Source: Phycisphaerae bacterium
GTDB taxonomy: Bacteria > Planctomycetota > Phycisphaerae > SM23-33
Direction: 5' to 3'
NCBI GenBank assembly: GCA_016782885.1
Contig: JADHXQ010000002.1
Location: 1 to 64,000 of the forward strand
Length of the DNA: 64,000 nt
Part shown: positions 25,689-34,847 of the stretch, in pieces
Numbering within the stretch: position 1 is the first letter of the stretch
How the letters are laid out: every line of letters begins with the position of its first letter
Translations under genes and position numbers: made by a program
The notes under the pieces: model-generated
The model's input: only the letters and a program-made list of their open reading frames with translations
Databases searched by the model: none
What the model was told of the DNA's origin: nothing

Positions 25689-27143
25689 ATGGATGCGAAT
25701 CTGAACAGGCGAAAATTTATCAAGCTGGTTTCTCTGGGCGTCTCGGCGGGCGCCTTGTCGAGGTTCGCCGGCGCCGCCGATGCATCGAAGGCGCGCCGCA
25801 AGCCCAACATCCTGTTCATCATGGTCGACGATCTCGGTAAGGAGTGGATCAAGTGCTGCGGGGCCGGCGGGATCGAGACGCCGAACATCGATGCGCTGGC
25901 GGCCGGCGGGATGCGATTCACCAACGCCTATTCCATGCCCCAGTGCACGCCCACGCGCGTGACGCTGCTGACGGGGCAGTACCCCTGGCGCACCGGTTGG
26001 GTCAACCACTGGGACGTTCCCCGCTGGGGGGTGGGCTACTTCGACTGGAAACACCACACGACGTTCGCCCGGGTGCTCAGGGGGGCGGGGTACGCGACGG
26101 CGGCCGCGGGCAAGTGGCAGATCAACGATTTCCGCCTCGTACCCGACGCGATGGACAAACACGGTTTCGACGAGTGGTGCATGTGGACCGGTTACGAGAC
26201 CGGCGTGCCGGCAAGCGGAAGGCGTTACGCCGACGCGTACATAAACACGCGCCAGGGCTCCAGGACATACAAGGGCAAGTTCGGGCCCGACGTCTATACT
26301 GACTTCCTCGTCGAGTTCATGAAGAAACACAAAGACGAGCCGATGATGCTCTACTTCCCGATGGCGCTGACGCACGGTCCGCTGACCAACACGCCGGACG
26401 AGCCGAACGCCGCCCAAAAGCACCAGGCCATGGTCCGCTATACCGACAAACTCGTCGGACGCCTGGTCAAGGCCATTGATGACCTGAAGATTCGCGAGCG
26501 GACGATCGTGATTTTCACCACGGACAACGGATCGGGCGGCGGGCAGAGAGGCACGCTCAACGGGCGGAAGGTTCGCGGCGGGAAGGGCAAGGAATCTGAA
26601 GCCGGATGCTGCGAGCCGTTCATAGTCAACTGTCCCGGTCTCGTGGGCAAGGGGGTCGTCACCGACGCGCTGACGGACTTTACCGACATGCTGCCGACCT
26701 TTGCGGAACTCGGCGGGGCGAAACTGCCCGGTAAGTTTCCGCTGGACGGTAAGTCGATAGCGAAGGTGATTCTCGGTGAAGCCAAAGACTCGCCCCGCCA
26801 GTGGATCATGGCGCTGGGGCACGGTCCGGCGACTATGGACGCGAAGGGCATTCGCGGAAAGGCCGACTTCGCCACCCGCGTTATCCGCGACAAACGGTTC
26901 AAGGTCTGGGTTGGCGGCGATCGGAGGATCATCCGCCTGCACGACCTGAAGGCCGACCCGGCCGAGGAGAAGAATCTGCTCGACAGCACTGAAGCGGTTC
27001 ACGTGGCGGCGAGGAAGAAATTCCAGGCCGTCATAGACGCGTTGCCCGAGAAAGACGCCCGCCCGAAGTACGATCCGCGAAAGGCCAATCCGTGGGATAA
27101 GTCAAGCGGTAGAAGGAAGAAACGAGCAAAGGGCCAAAAATGA
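25689..27143 (+). CDS. Sulfatase, Tat-exported
   Basis: S1-family sulfatase of 484 residues. It has a twin-arginine signal (LNRRKFIKLVSLG), metal-binding start NILFIMVDDLG and formylglycine motif CTPTR at residue 86, followed by VTLLTGQYP. The threonine between Cys and Pro is unusual relative to the common serine but still fits CxPxR. FTTDNGSGGGQRGTLNG marks the metal and substrate region. GGGGAGGA lies eight bases before ATG 25689; an earlier in-frame ATG at 25680 overlaps that site. Its TGA overlaps the ATG of the next sulfatase (ATGA), so the two are translationally coupled. Confidence 0.93.
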   Translation: MDANLNRRKFIKLVSLGVSAGALSRFAGAADASKARRKPNILFIMVDDLGKEWIKCCGAGGIETPNIDALAAGGMRFTNAYSMPQCTPTRVTLLTGQYPWRTGWVNHWDVPRWGVGYFDWKHHTTFARVLRGAGYATAAAGKWQINDFRLVPDAMDKHGFDEWCMWTGYETGVPASGRRYADAYINTRQGSRTYKGKFGPDVYTDFLVEFMKKHKDEPMMLYFPMALTHGPLTNTPDEPNAAQKHQAMVRYTDKLVGRLVKAIDDLKIRERTIVIFTTDNGSGGGQRGTLNGRKVRGGKGKESEAGCCEPFIVNCPGLVGKGVVTDALTDFTDMLPTFAELGGAKLPGKFPLDGKSIAKVILGEAKDSPRQWIMALGHGPATMDAKGIRGKADFATRVIRDKRFKVWVGGDRRIIRLHDLKADPAEEKNLLDSTEAVHVAARKKFQAVIDALPEKDARPKYDPRKANPWDKSSGRRKKRAKGQK

Positions 27144-28570
27144 AACGACGAAATTTTCTGAAATCGATTGGTTTTGGAGCGGTTGCCCTGGCGGCGCCCG
27201 GCGTGATGATCGGCAAGGGCGTCGCGAGCAAGCCCAAGCCGAACATCATCCTCTGCATGACCGATGACCAGGGGTGGGGCGACACGGGCTACAACGGGCG
27301 AAAGGAACTCAAGACGCCCGCCCTGGACGCGATGGCGGGCGAGGGTATCAGGTTCGATCGGTGGTACTCCGGCGCGCCGGTCTGCAGCCCCACGCGGGGC
27401 AGTTGCATGACCGGGCGGCACCCGTATCGATACGGGATATATTTCGCCAACGTCGGGCACATGAAGAGCGAGGAGGTCACGCTGGCCGAGGCGCTCAAGA
27501 CTCAAGGGTACGCCACCGGACACTTCGGGAAATGGCATCTCGGCACGCTGACGCGGGAGACCAAAGACGCCAATCGCGGCGGTCCGCGCGGGGTCAAGCA
27601 TTACTCGCCTCCGTGGAAGAACGGTTTTGACGTATGTTTCGCCACCGAATCCAAAGTGCCCACCTGGGACCCGATGAAGCGGCCCGGGACCGACAAGCCG
27701 TACGGTACGTACTACTGGGACTCTCCCGAGCACCGTGTTACCGAAAATCTCGAAGGCGACGATTCGCGCGTGATTATGGACCGGGCGATACCGTTTATCC
27801 GCGGGGCGGCGAAGGCGGGCAAACCGTTTCTGGCGGTGATATGGTTCCACAGTCCTCACCTGCCCGTTGTGGCCGGCGGGAAGTATCGCGAGATGTACAA
27901 GGGAAAGAAGGGGGTGGACTTTCTCGGGTGCATAACGGCGATGGACGACCAGGTCGGGCGGTTGAGGGCGGAGCTTAAGAAACTCGGGGTGTCCGACAAC
28001 ACGATGCTCTGGTTCTCCAGCGACAACGGTCCCGAGGGCGGGAAGTTCAACGGCGCCAACGGTTCGGCCGGTCCGTTTCGCGGGCGGAAGCGGAGCCTTT
28101 ACGAAGGCGGTATTCGCGTTCCGGGGCTGCTGGTCTGGCCGGCGAAGATCACCAAGCCCCGCGCCGTCAAGATGCCGTGCAGCACGTCGGACTATTTTCC
28201 GACAGTCATGGAGGCGCTCGGTTTCAAGATGAAAGGGCAGCCGGCGCCCATCGACGGCGTGAGCCTCATACCGCTGATCGAAGGCAAGATGACGCGGCGC
28301 CCGCGCCCGATCGGATTCGAGTCGAGCGGGCAGATGGCGCTTATCGACAATCGCTACAAGATCTACGGCAAGCCGGGCGGAGGGAAGAGGAATCGCAAGA
28401 AGACCGCCTCGCCGGGCGGTGATTTTGAACTGTACGATCTGCTCGAAGATCCAGGAGAGAGCAAAAACATCGCCGCCGAGCATCCCGATATCGTCAAGGC
28501 GATGTCCGAGCAGTTGCTCAAATGGCGCGCCTCGTGCAAAGCCAGCAACGCCGGAGGCGATTACAAATAG
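27140..28570 (+). CDS. Sulfatase, Tat-exported
   Basis: S1-family sulfatase of 476 residues. It has a short twin-arginine signal (MKRRNFLKSIG) and metal site NIILCMTDDQGWGDTGYNG. The formylglycine motif CSPTR has its cysteine at residue 82, and GKWHLGTLT follows. FSSDNGPEGG and RKRSLYEGGIRVPGLL are typical of arylsulfatase A/GalNAc-sulfatase-like members. Its start overlaps the previous sulfatase stop by four bases, so the two enzymes are probably made together and may act on successive sulfate positions of the same glycan (inference). No other gene follows closely. Confidence 0.93.
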   Translation: MKRRNFLKSIGFGAVALAAPGVMIGKGVASKPKPNIILCMTDDQGWGDTGYNGRKELKTPALDAMAGEGIRFDRWYSGAPVCSPTRGSCMTGRHPYRYGIYFANVGHMKSEEVTLAEALKTQGYATGHFGKWHLGTLTRETKDANRGGPRGVKHYSPPWKNGFDVCFATESKVPTWDPMKRPGTDKPYGTYYWDSPEHRVTENLEGDDSRVIMDRAIPFIRGAAKAGKPFLAVIWFHSPHLPVVAGGKYREMYKGKKGVDFLGCITAMDDQVGRLRAELKKLGVSDNTMLWFSSDNGPEGGKFNGANGSAGPFRGRKRSLYEGGIRVPGLLVWPAKITKPRAVKMPCSTSDYFPTVMEALGFKMKGQPAPIDGVSLIPLIEGKMTRRPRPIGFESSGQMALIDNRYKIYGKPGGGKRNRKKTASPGGDFELYDLLEDPGESKNIAAEHPDIVKAMSEQLLKWRASCKASNAGGDYK

Positions 28571-28670
28571 CGCGAACTTTATGCGGTATTGCCGGCGGTT
28601 TGCCATCGGAAAATTGTGCTTTAAAGTACCGCATTAATGCCGATAGCTGACTTGGGAGTGTAGTGTCGAA

Positions 28671-30242
28671 ATGAGCGAACGTACTGTAGATGGGATTTTC
28701 GGGGGGGACGAGGTTCATGGTGATGAGTTTGTGCGGTTGGTCGCCCATCGTTCATCCGACCTGCTGGGCGTGATGAAGGCGCTGTCCGCCAGCGACTCAC
28801 CGGTCGACCTGATTAACCGCCAGTTGATCGCCAGGATACTCGGCCAGGCCACGCAACTCGTGGAACTTCTCGACAGGTACGGTGCGCAAAACAACAAGAG
28901 ATGGCATATTTATCGACTGATGGCTGCTACGATAAAGCGTTTTGCAGATGTTAGTTATGAAATACACCATATCCTGAGCGTACTCCCGTCATACCGGCTG
29001 CTTCCGATCGACAAGGACTTTGTGGGCGCCACCAAAGAGGCTTTGGCGTTCAGTAATGGCGTGATTATGCGTTCCGGGATGGAGTTGCTCGCCCAGGCGG
29101 ATGAGTTATTGGAGGTGTTGTCTCCGCCCGCGGTTTTGGATTCTCCCCATTACGTGAACCTTCCTCCGGGCGTCCTGCCTCGCGACCGTCCGGTCCACAC
29201 TGAGGCGAATGTAAGTCAGACCGTCACGTTTCTGGCGACGGCGTTTCTAAACGTTGCTTCGGAGTGTCGGGATGTCCTCGCCGCCAGCCACGCAAAACCC
29301 GAGCAGTACGCTTCGTTCATACCCGATGCCATCAGCGAAGAAAAACTTCGCTACCTCTGCCATCGCCTTCACAATCTCCAATCGCTGTATGATACGTGGG
29401 TCTCCGACACGCAGACCGAGGAGGTCGATGAGAACCTGCCCGTTCTGCGCGGGCATATCAGTGTCGTTTTCCACCTCCTGACGATGGCCACCAGCCTCAC
29501 CCATTACTACGAGAGGCATATTGATGCGGGGGGCAATTCGACGCGACGGGCCAAGGTCTCGATGGTCGATCCGGTTGAACTGCTCAGCACGACGATGAGT
29601 CACTCGATTTTATTCGCGGGTATTTATCTTGAAGCCGCCCGCACTCTCTGCCAGGACATGCTCAAGAGCTACGCCGAGATATGTGAGACCGAACTGCCCA
29701 TACCCCGGTATCGAGGTTTTCACGTCCGCCCGTCGACGCTGGTGGCCAAGATCGTGCTGTATTACGGTAGTGACGTGCAACTGGAATTAGGCGGACGCTC
29801 CTACGACGCCGGCTCGCCGCTGGAGATATTTCGCGCCAACGAGACGATCAATGCACGCAAGCGCCAATGGTTGGCGGCGGAAATTGCCGATCACGAGTCC
29901 ATCAAGGGCGCCACTTGCGAATCGGTCGACGTGATGGAAAGCGTCAGGAAGATTGTGATGGATCTTGCCAGTCAAGGCAAGATGATGATCTATGCCCAGC
30001 CCCTGGTTTTGCGCGATATCCCGATCCGCGAAAGCGGAACTCTTCTGGAGTGCGTTATCGATGAAGTCACTCACCTGCAGGCGACCGGGAAGATCGATAT
30101 GAACCTGGAGCTTACGATCATCTTCAGGGGCGACAAGCGCGTTCTGAACGATCTGAAACTGCTGGCCGAGTGCGGGTACGGGGAGGATAACATGGGCAAC
30201 GACATTGTCCTGCCCGCCGAATTGGCGTATTTGCGCAGGTGA
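28671..30242 (+). CDS. HPr-domain protein with long helical N-terminal region
   Basis: A 523-residue cytosolic-looking protein. Residues 1-340 are mostly predicted helical and match no family I recognise. Residues 345-395 resemble PTS HPr: RGFHVRPSTLVAKIVLYYGSDVQLEL, with His351 in the position of the phosphorylated HPr His15 and Arg353 matching Arg17. The segment after it (SYDAGSPLEIFRAN) corresponds to the HPr regulatory-serine region. The last 120 residues are unassigned. HPr proteins are usually about 88 residues, so this is a fusion. GGGAGTG lies upstream of ATG 28671. A role in a regulatory phosphorelay with the EIIA at 12756 is inferred. The HPr call rests on motif pattern only. Confidence 0.75.
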   Translation: MSERTVDGIFGGDEVHGDEFVRLVAHRSSDLLGVMKALSASDSPVDLINRQLIARILGQATQLVELLDRYGAQNNKRWHIYRLMAATIKRFADVSYEIHHILSVLPSYRLLPIDKDFVGATKEALAFSNGVIMRSGMELLAQADELLEVLSPPAVLDSPHYVNLPPGVLPRDRPVHTEANVSQTVTFLATAFLNVASECRDVLAASHAKPEQYASFIPDAISEEKLRYLCHRLHNLQSLYDTWVSDTQTEEVDENLPVLRGHISVVFHLLTMATSLTHYYERHIDAGGNSTRRAKVSMVDPVELLSTTMSHSILFAGIYLEAARTLCQDMLKSYAEICETELPIPRYRGFHVRPSTLVAKIVLYYGSDVQLELGGRSYDAGSPLEIFRANETINARKRQWLAAEIADHESIKGATCESVDVMESVRKIVMDLASQGKMMIYAQPLVLRDIPIRESGTLLECVIDEVTHLQATGKIDMNLELTIIFRGDKRVLNDLKLLAECGYGEDNMGNDIVLPAELAYLRR

Positions 30243-30258
30243 TCGCCGGATGCAGCGA

Positions 30259-31443
30259 TCATTCCAGTTCGAGACCGGACTTGTCGGCGACTTTGATGGA
30301 CCTTTCACCGGCGAGCATTTCCCTGAGCTTCGCACCGGCGAATTTCTTGCGCCATCCGGTCAGCAACTTCAGTGAGTCCGGTTCGGGTATTCCGTATCGC
30401 ATGGAGCTGACCAGTGCGGCGTAGAGGGCGCGGCTGGCGAAGAGCGAGTGGCAGAGGTCTTGCGAGAGGCATATGGACTGTCCCATTGCCGAGACGAGAT
30501 CCACCAGCATCTTGTCGATGGGGTTTTCGTCTTTCGGTTGGACCGGATCGGGCAGTTCGTTCTCCGGTATACCGCGTCCGGTTTCTATGGCCTGCAGGAC
30601 GTTTTTCCCTTCCTTGCCTGCCAGAGGCTTCGGGAAGCCCTTGACATCCCGCAGTTCCTTGACGCTGGTGGGCATCCGGCGCGACAGGGCGGTCAGAACC
30701 TGGTCGCGCAAAAACGTGCGAGGCGGCATGTCGTAGCGGCGCGCGCCCTGTTCCCGCCAGGCGGCCAACTCGCGGAGTATCGCAAGCCTTCGCCGGTTCA
30801 GTCGCTGCCACCCCTGGACGCGCCGCCATCTGTCTTGCGGTTTGCAATCGAACAGGCCGGCGCTCTCGAGAGGCTGCATCTCCTGGCGCAGCCATGTTTC
30901 CCTGCCGAGCTTCTTCAATCGTTTCTTCAGGATCTTGTGGACCGCATCGAGATGGAGCACGTCTTCAACGGCGTAGTTGAGTTGTCCGGGGCTCAAGGGG
31001 CGCCTGCTCCACTCGCTGTAGCTCTTGTCCTGGAGAGTTTTCTTCGCGAGAAGCCCCCCCGCGAGCTTACCGTATGACAGCGGATATCCCAAACCGGCCA
31101 GCCCGGCTGCAACCTGCACGTCGAAGATGTTTGCCCCGGGACGCTTTATGTGCAGATAGCACATTTCCAGATCCTGAGACCCGGCATGCACGATCTTGCA
31201 GATATCACCGTCGGCGACCAGTTCCCAGAACTCCCCGGCGTCGACCTTGAACGGGTCGATCAGGGCGATGAGACCCGGCGTGGCTGCCTGGATGAGGCAC
31301 AATTGCGGTTGGTAGCTTCGTTCGCGGATGAATTCAGTGTCGAAGCCGAACGTGCCGGCTTCCCTGAGCGCCTTGCAAACCTCGCCGAATCGTTTCGGGT
31401 CGGTTACCAGGAACTCAGACGGATCGGTGTTTTCCAGCGACAC
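30259..31443 (-). CDS. rnd: Ribonuclease D (DEDD exonuclease with HRDC domain)
   Basis: 3'-5' exoribonuclease that trims tRNA and other stable RNA precursors. It has 394 residues. The DEDDy motifs are visible: FDTEFIRE (Exo I), IVHAGSQDLEMCYL (Exo II) and LNYAVEDVLHL (Exo III, with catalytic Tyr). Residues about 210-300 fit an HRDC domain (LAILRELAAWREQGARRYDMPPRTFLRD), as in E. coli RNase D. The gene converges with the HPr-domain gene, and a small hairpin TGATCGC/GCGATCA lies across both 3' ends. Confidence 0.93.
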   Translation of the reverse strand: MSLENTDPSEFLVTDPKRFGEVCKALREAGTFGFDTEFIRERSYQPQLCLIQAATPGLIALIDPFKVDAGEFWELVADGDICKIVHAGSQDLEMCYLHIKRPGANIFDVQVAAGLAGLGYPLSYGKLAGGLLAKKTLQDKSYSEWSRRPLSPGQLNYAVEDVLHLDAVHKILKKRLKKLGRETWLRQEMQPLESAGLFDCKPQDRWRRVQGWQRLNRRRLAILRELAAWREQGARRYDMPPRTFLRDQVLTALSRRMPTSVKELRDVKGFPKPLAGKEGKNVLQAIETGRGIPENELPDPVQPKDENPIDKMLVDLVSAMGQSICLSQDLCHSLFASRALYAALVSSMRYGIPEPDSLKLLTGWRKKFAGAKLREMLAGERSIKVADKSGLELE

Positions 31444-31560
31444 TACGCTACTCCCGAATCAGGGGGCTGCAACCCCGTATGCATTATCATGCCGCACAGG
31501 AATACTATTTCCCGTGGCATTATCTCGAATAAATCCCGTATTGTCGGCGGTCCGGGGTTT

Positions 31561-32439
31561 TCAGGAGCCCAGGGCCATTTTCATCGCGGCAATATGTTCT
31601 GGCGTCGTCCCGCAGCATCCGCCGATTATGTTTGCTCCGGCCTCGACAAGCGCCCGCGTGTGGGCGGCCATTGCTTCAGGGCTCTGCCTGAAGACGGTCC
31701 GGCCGTCGACGAGTTCCGGCAGACCGGCGTTAGCATGTATCAGTATAGGCAGGTCGGTGTACTTTCGCAGCTCGGTGGTGATCTCGATCATCTGCTCGAT
31801 ACCGTTACCGCAATTCGCTCCCAGTACATTCGCGCCGGCGGCGGGCAGTTCGCCGGCGACCTGTTTCGGATCGACGCCCATCATCGTCTTGAATCCCCCG
31901 GGCGTGGCGTCAAAGGTGAACGTGGTTATTATATCGAGTTCCGCGTCGAGTTTCCTGGCTGCACGGACAGCCGCAATTGCTTCCCCGATGTCCGTCATCG
32001 TTTCGATACAGATCGCCTTCAGCCCGGCTTCCAGAAGCGCGCCGATCTGCTCGGAGAAGACGGCTTCCATTTCGTTGGCGGTTGTGGTCCCGAGCGGTTG
32101 GAGAAAATCGCCGGTGGGTCCGACCGATCCCGCCACCAGCGCGCCCGGGGCGCCTTGAAGGGAATTACGCGCGCCGGCTAGGTTAAGTTCGCGGACCCTG
32201 TCTCCGCAGCCCATTTTTGCAAGCTTTGTCGCCGAGCCTCCAAACGTATTGGTCAGGACCAGGTCGCTTCCGGCCCGGGCGTATTGACCAGCCACCGATA
32301 TTACGTCTTCGGCGTGTGATACGTTCCATTCCTCGGGGCACTGCTCGGGCGTAAGACCCCTGGCCTGGAGCATCGTGCCCCAGGCGCCGTCGGAGACAAG
32401 CACATTCTTGCCGGTCAATAAGTTCAGCAGTGCGCCCAC
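31561..32439 (-). CDS. Homocysteine S-methyltransferase domain protein
   Basis: Zinc-dependent methyl transfer domain, as in MetH N-terminus, BHMT and MmuM, 292 residues. The barrel begins LVSDGAWGTMLQARGL. Zinc ligands are the Cys in NVLGANCGNG and the paired Cys in IIGGCCGTTPEH. It lacks the folate- and cobalamin-binding modules of full MetH, so it either uses another methyl donor or works with a separate corrinoid protein. An open frame runs up to 32505 only with a TTG start; GTG 32439 has AAAGGAAA upstream and matches the family N-terminus, so I chose it. The methyl donor is unknown. Confidence 0.85.
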   Translation of the reverse strand: MGALLNLLTGKNVLVSDGAWGTMLQARGLTPEQCPEEWNVSHAEDVISVAGQYARAGSDLVLTNTFGGSATKLAKMGCGDRVRELNLAGARNSLQGAPGALVAGSVGPTGDFLQPLGTTTANEMEAVFSEQIGALLEAGLKAICIETMTDIGEAIAAVRAARKLDAELDIITTFTFDATPGGFKTMMGVDPKQVAGELPAAGANVLGANCGNGIEQMIEITTELRKYTDLPILIHANAGLPELVDGRTVFRQSPEAMAAHTRALVEAGANIIGGCCGTTPEHIAAMKMALGS

Positions 32440-32620
32440 GTTTGTGAGTTTCCTTTCATTGCAGGACAATTCCTCACAGGCCAATGATAGCAAGTGACGG
32501 GGCAATTACCAAAGCACAAATACGCAAACTGAGTGCGCGACCTGATGTTCTGGCGAAAATCAGGCCGCTCACAGAAGCAGGAGAGCTGCAGAGACCTGAT
32601 GAACATCAGCTTGAACGACT

Positions 32621-32706
32621 ACGGCAACGACAACGACAACGGCTCTAGCCACGGATGGCACGGATTACACGGATAATTACGACCACGGCAACGACAACGA
32701 CAACGG
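32621..32706 (+). repeat. 22-bp direct repeat pair
   Basis: The 22-bp sequence ACGGCAACGACAACGA... occurs at 32621-32642 and identically at 32685-32706, separated by 42 bases. Confidence 0.75.
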
Positions 32707-32788
32707 TTGCGGCGGTGGTTGTGATTGTGGGTTTATCGGATTATTCTTTCGATTGTTACTTTGGGGTGTGATCCGTGCTATCCGTGGC
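32648..32788. repeat. MITE-like 21-bp inverted repeat
   Basis: 32648-32668 (GCCACGGATGGCACGGATTA...) is inverted at 32768-32788 with 19 of 21 matches. The enclosed 99 bases contain one copy of the 22-bp direct repeat. The word ATCCGTG repeats within each arm. Confidence 0.6.
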
Positions 32789-32855
32789 CAATGCCGTAGC
32801 CGTTATCGCCGCCACCTTAAAAAAAGTCGCTCACCAAACCGATCCGCGGCAGGCT

Positions 32856-33260
32856 TCAGGCGTCGGGAGATTTCCCGCCCAGCATCTCATCGACCTTGGC
32901 CAGAAGCGTCGCGAAGTCCACGGGCTTCTCGAGGAAGCTCTTGACGGGCATCCACGTTTCGTCGATGTCGTCAGCACTGAAGCCCAGCGGGATTTCGGCA
33001 TTGATTGCCGTCAGCATGACGATCGGAACTGCCGAGAGCCTCTCATCGCTGTGCATCTCTCGGGCAAGACCGAAACCCGCGGCGCTGTCTTCGGGGAACA
33101 TGACGTCGAGAATCACCAGGTCGGGGGTATCTTCCAGCATCGCCTTTTTCCCGCTGTCGATATCCAGTTCGACTCGGACGTTGTGCCCGTGGCCTTCCAG
33201 CGCGAGCCTGGTCGCGGCGGTCAGGTCCACATCATCGTCAACTATCAGTATGTCAGCCAT
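32856..33260 (-). CDS. Response regulator, receiver domain only
   Basis: Stand-alone CheY-like receiver of 134 residues. Acidic-pocket residues are in ILIVDDDVD, the phosphoacceptor is Asp52 (LVILDVMFPED), and the conserved lysine is Lys112 (FLEKPVDF). No output domain is present. AAGGAG lies seven bases before ATG 33260, which overlaps the 3' end of the histidine kinase gene by 8 bases. A phosphorelay with that kinase is very likely; the downstream target is not visible. Confidence 0.93.
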   Translation of the reverse strand: MADILIVDDDVDLTAATRLALEGHGHNVRVELDIDSGKKAMLEDTPDLVILDVMFPEDSAAGFGLAREMHSDERLSAVPIVMLTAINAEIPLGFSADDIDETWMPVKSFLEKPVDFATLLAKVDEMLGGKSPDA

Positions 33261-34731
33261 CGTATGTCTCCTTGGTCGCGGCTCGGGTGTTAATGGCGCC
33301 GGTTGGCGGCAGGATGGCCTGGAAGACAGTTCCCTTGCCGCTCTGGCTTTCAACTGTCAGGCCGATGCGGTGCTCTTGGGCTATTTCCTGGACGATCGCC
33401 AGTCCGAGCCCCGAGGAACCGCGGTTGTGTTGAGCCGCGTCAGCGGTTCGATAGTATTCCTCGAAGATGTGAGGAAGTTTTTCCGGTGGTATGCCTATCC
33501 CCTCGTCGCGGACAGTGACGTGCGGACGATTGTCAGGCCCGAGCTTGCAGGTGACGTGAACCGTTCCGCCCTCGTGGGAGTAGTTCACCGCGTTGGATAC
33601 CAGGTTCTGGAAGAACATCTTGAGATGTTCTTCGACGCACGTGGTCAATGCGGGCTGGATGTCGGTTTCGATGGTGATCCGCCTCTGCCCGGCGGCGGGC
33701 AAGATCTGCTCGATGCACCATTTCAGCGGTTTCGCGGCGTCGAGAGTTTCGGGGATCACCGGGGAGCCTCCCTCCGACCTCAGATTTGCCAGGCGGAGCA
33801 TATCCTGTATCTGCGAGGCCAGGCCCAGGCACCTGTGCGAGACCCTGCGCAATACGCCCAGCGCTTCTTCAGGCAGGTCGCCGCAGTAACCGTCGATCAG
33901 GACGCGCGCGTTGGCGTAAATTGCCGCACACGGAGTCTTGAGTTCGTGTGCCGTATGCATCATGTGCCGCGTACGCTCCTTCTGCGCCGCAATCAGGCGG
34001 ATATTGGTTTCCGCCAGGTCGTGTTCGTGTTTGCGCAGCACGCTTGAAAACTGGGACGTCAGATACCATACGGCTATCAGAATCCCCCAGACCGAGGCGA
34101 GTGCTATGAGTATCCCGCTGGCGGACTTTTCGATACCGTCTCGGACCGCGGTGTCGAGATGGAGTTGCGAGGGCGGAAGGATACCCGCCAACTCGGAAAG
34201 AACGCACAGCAGAAATAACACGCATGCCAGAAGCGTTACTATGGAACTCTGGCGCGGAGTGAAGAAGATGCACGACAGAACGATGTGAAAGAGATACGCA
34301 TCAGCCATCTGCGTCTCGAGGCTGCCGGCAAAATGCACGACTCCCGTAAGCACCAGGAGGTCCAGGACTATCTGCGTCCATAGGTTGGCGTGGAGGACGC
34401 GGGGTTCCGGTGAATCGCCGATACGCCGGAGGTGAATCAAATACACGGTATTGCACGCGGCGAGTATACCCGCGCAGACGAACGCCCAGATCGCGCCAGC
34501 TCTCAGGCCCAGGCCGGTCGGCAGGTTTCCGAGCAGAGAGAACACGCCGAACGCCGCCAACATGGCGATAATGCCCCACCGCAGCCGGCAGAACCATACT
34601 GCGTTCGTGGCAAGGGTATACTCCGAGGCGGGCGTCCCTCTGGTGCTGTGACGCGGCGGATCGGCCTGCCCTGTGATCGGCGCTTGCGGAAGTTCGTAAC
34701 GGGTCGATTTGTTTTGGATATCGTCAGGCAT
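33253..34731 (-). CDS. Membrane sensor histidine kinase
   Basis: 492-residue kinase. Five or six transmembrane helices occupy about residues 45-225, with short loops and no large sensor domain. The dimerisation/phosphoacceptor segment is RHMMHTAHELKTPCAAIY. The catalytic domain shows the N box (FFQNLVSNAVNYS), G1 (VRDEGIGIPPEKLP) and G2 (GSSGLGLAIVQEIA). The start is ATG 34731, preceded directly by an in-frame GTG. It overlaps the response regulator, so the pair is translationally linked. It lies 113 bases after nqrF on the same strand; sensing membrane energy or quinone state is only a suggestion. Confidence 0.92.
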   Translation of the reverse strand: MPDDIQNKSTRYELPQAPITGQADPPRHSTRGTPASEYTLATNAVWFCRLRWGIIAMLAAFGVFSLLGNLPTGLGLRAGAIWAFVCAGILAACNTVYLIHLRRIGDSPEPRVLHANLWTQIVLDLLVLTGVVHFAGSLETQMADAYLFHIVLSCIFFTPRQSSIVTLLACVLFLLCVLSELAGILPPSQLHLDTAVRDGIEKSASGILIALASVWGILIAVWYLTSQFSSVLRKHEHDLAETNIRLIAAQKERTRHMMHTAHELKTPCAAIYANARVLIDGYCGDLPEEALGVLRRVSHRCLGLASQIQDMLRLANLRSEGGSPVIPETLDAAKPLKWCIEQILPAAGQRRITIETDIQPALTTCVEEHLKMFFQNLVSNAVNYSHEGGTVHVTCKLGPDNRPHVTVRDEGIGIPPEKLPHIFEEYYRTADAAQHNRGSSGLGLAIVQEIAQEHRIGLTVESQSGKGTVFQAILPPTGAINTRAATKETYDG

Positions 34732-34847
34732 CACAAGTACTTTTCGGTCCAGGCTCTCCTGACTGAGTTTTCCAGACTGTCCACAACTCAGATGCTCTTA
34801 TACCCCGAATCCCGGTCTTATACGAGTGATTCTCGAAATACGCCGAT

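Larger units (their letters stand above)
32440..32855. other. Repeat-bearing intergenic region
   Basis: About 415 bases between the methyltransferase-like gene and the response regulator, with no gene. It contains a 22-bp direct repeat, a 21-bp inverted repeat and small hairpins such as CCTGAT/ATCAGG. It looks like a dispersed repeat insertion. Confidence 0.55.

Noticed and set aside
26999-28606. A 535-codon open frame antisense to a sulfatase
   Set aside because: The sulfatase has full active-site motifs and the antisense frame is low in expected domains; typical GC-rich shadow.
32440-32505. TTG-started N-terminal extension of the homocysteine methyltransferase
   Set aside because: The GTG at 32439 has a better ribosome site and matches the family N-terminus.
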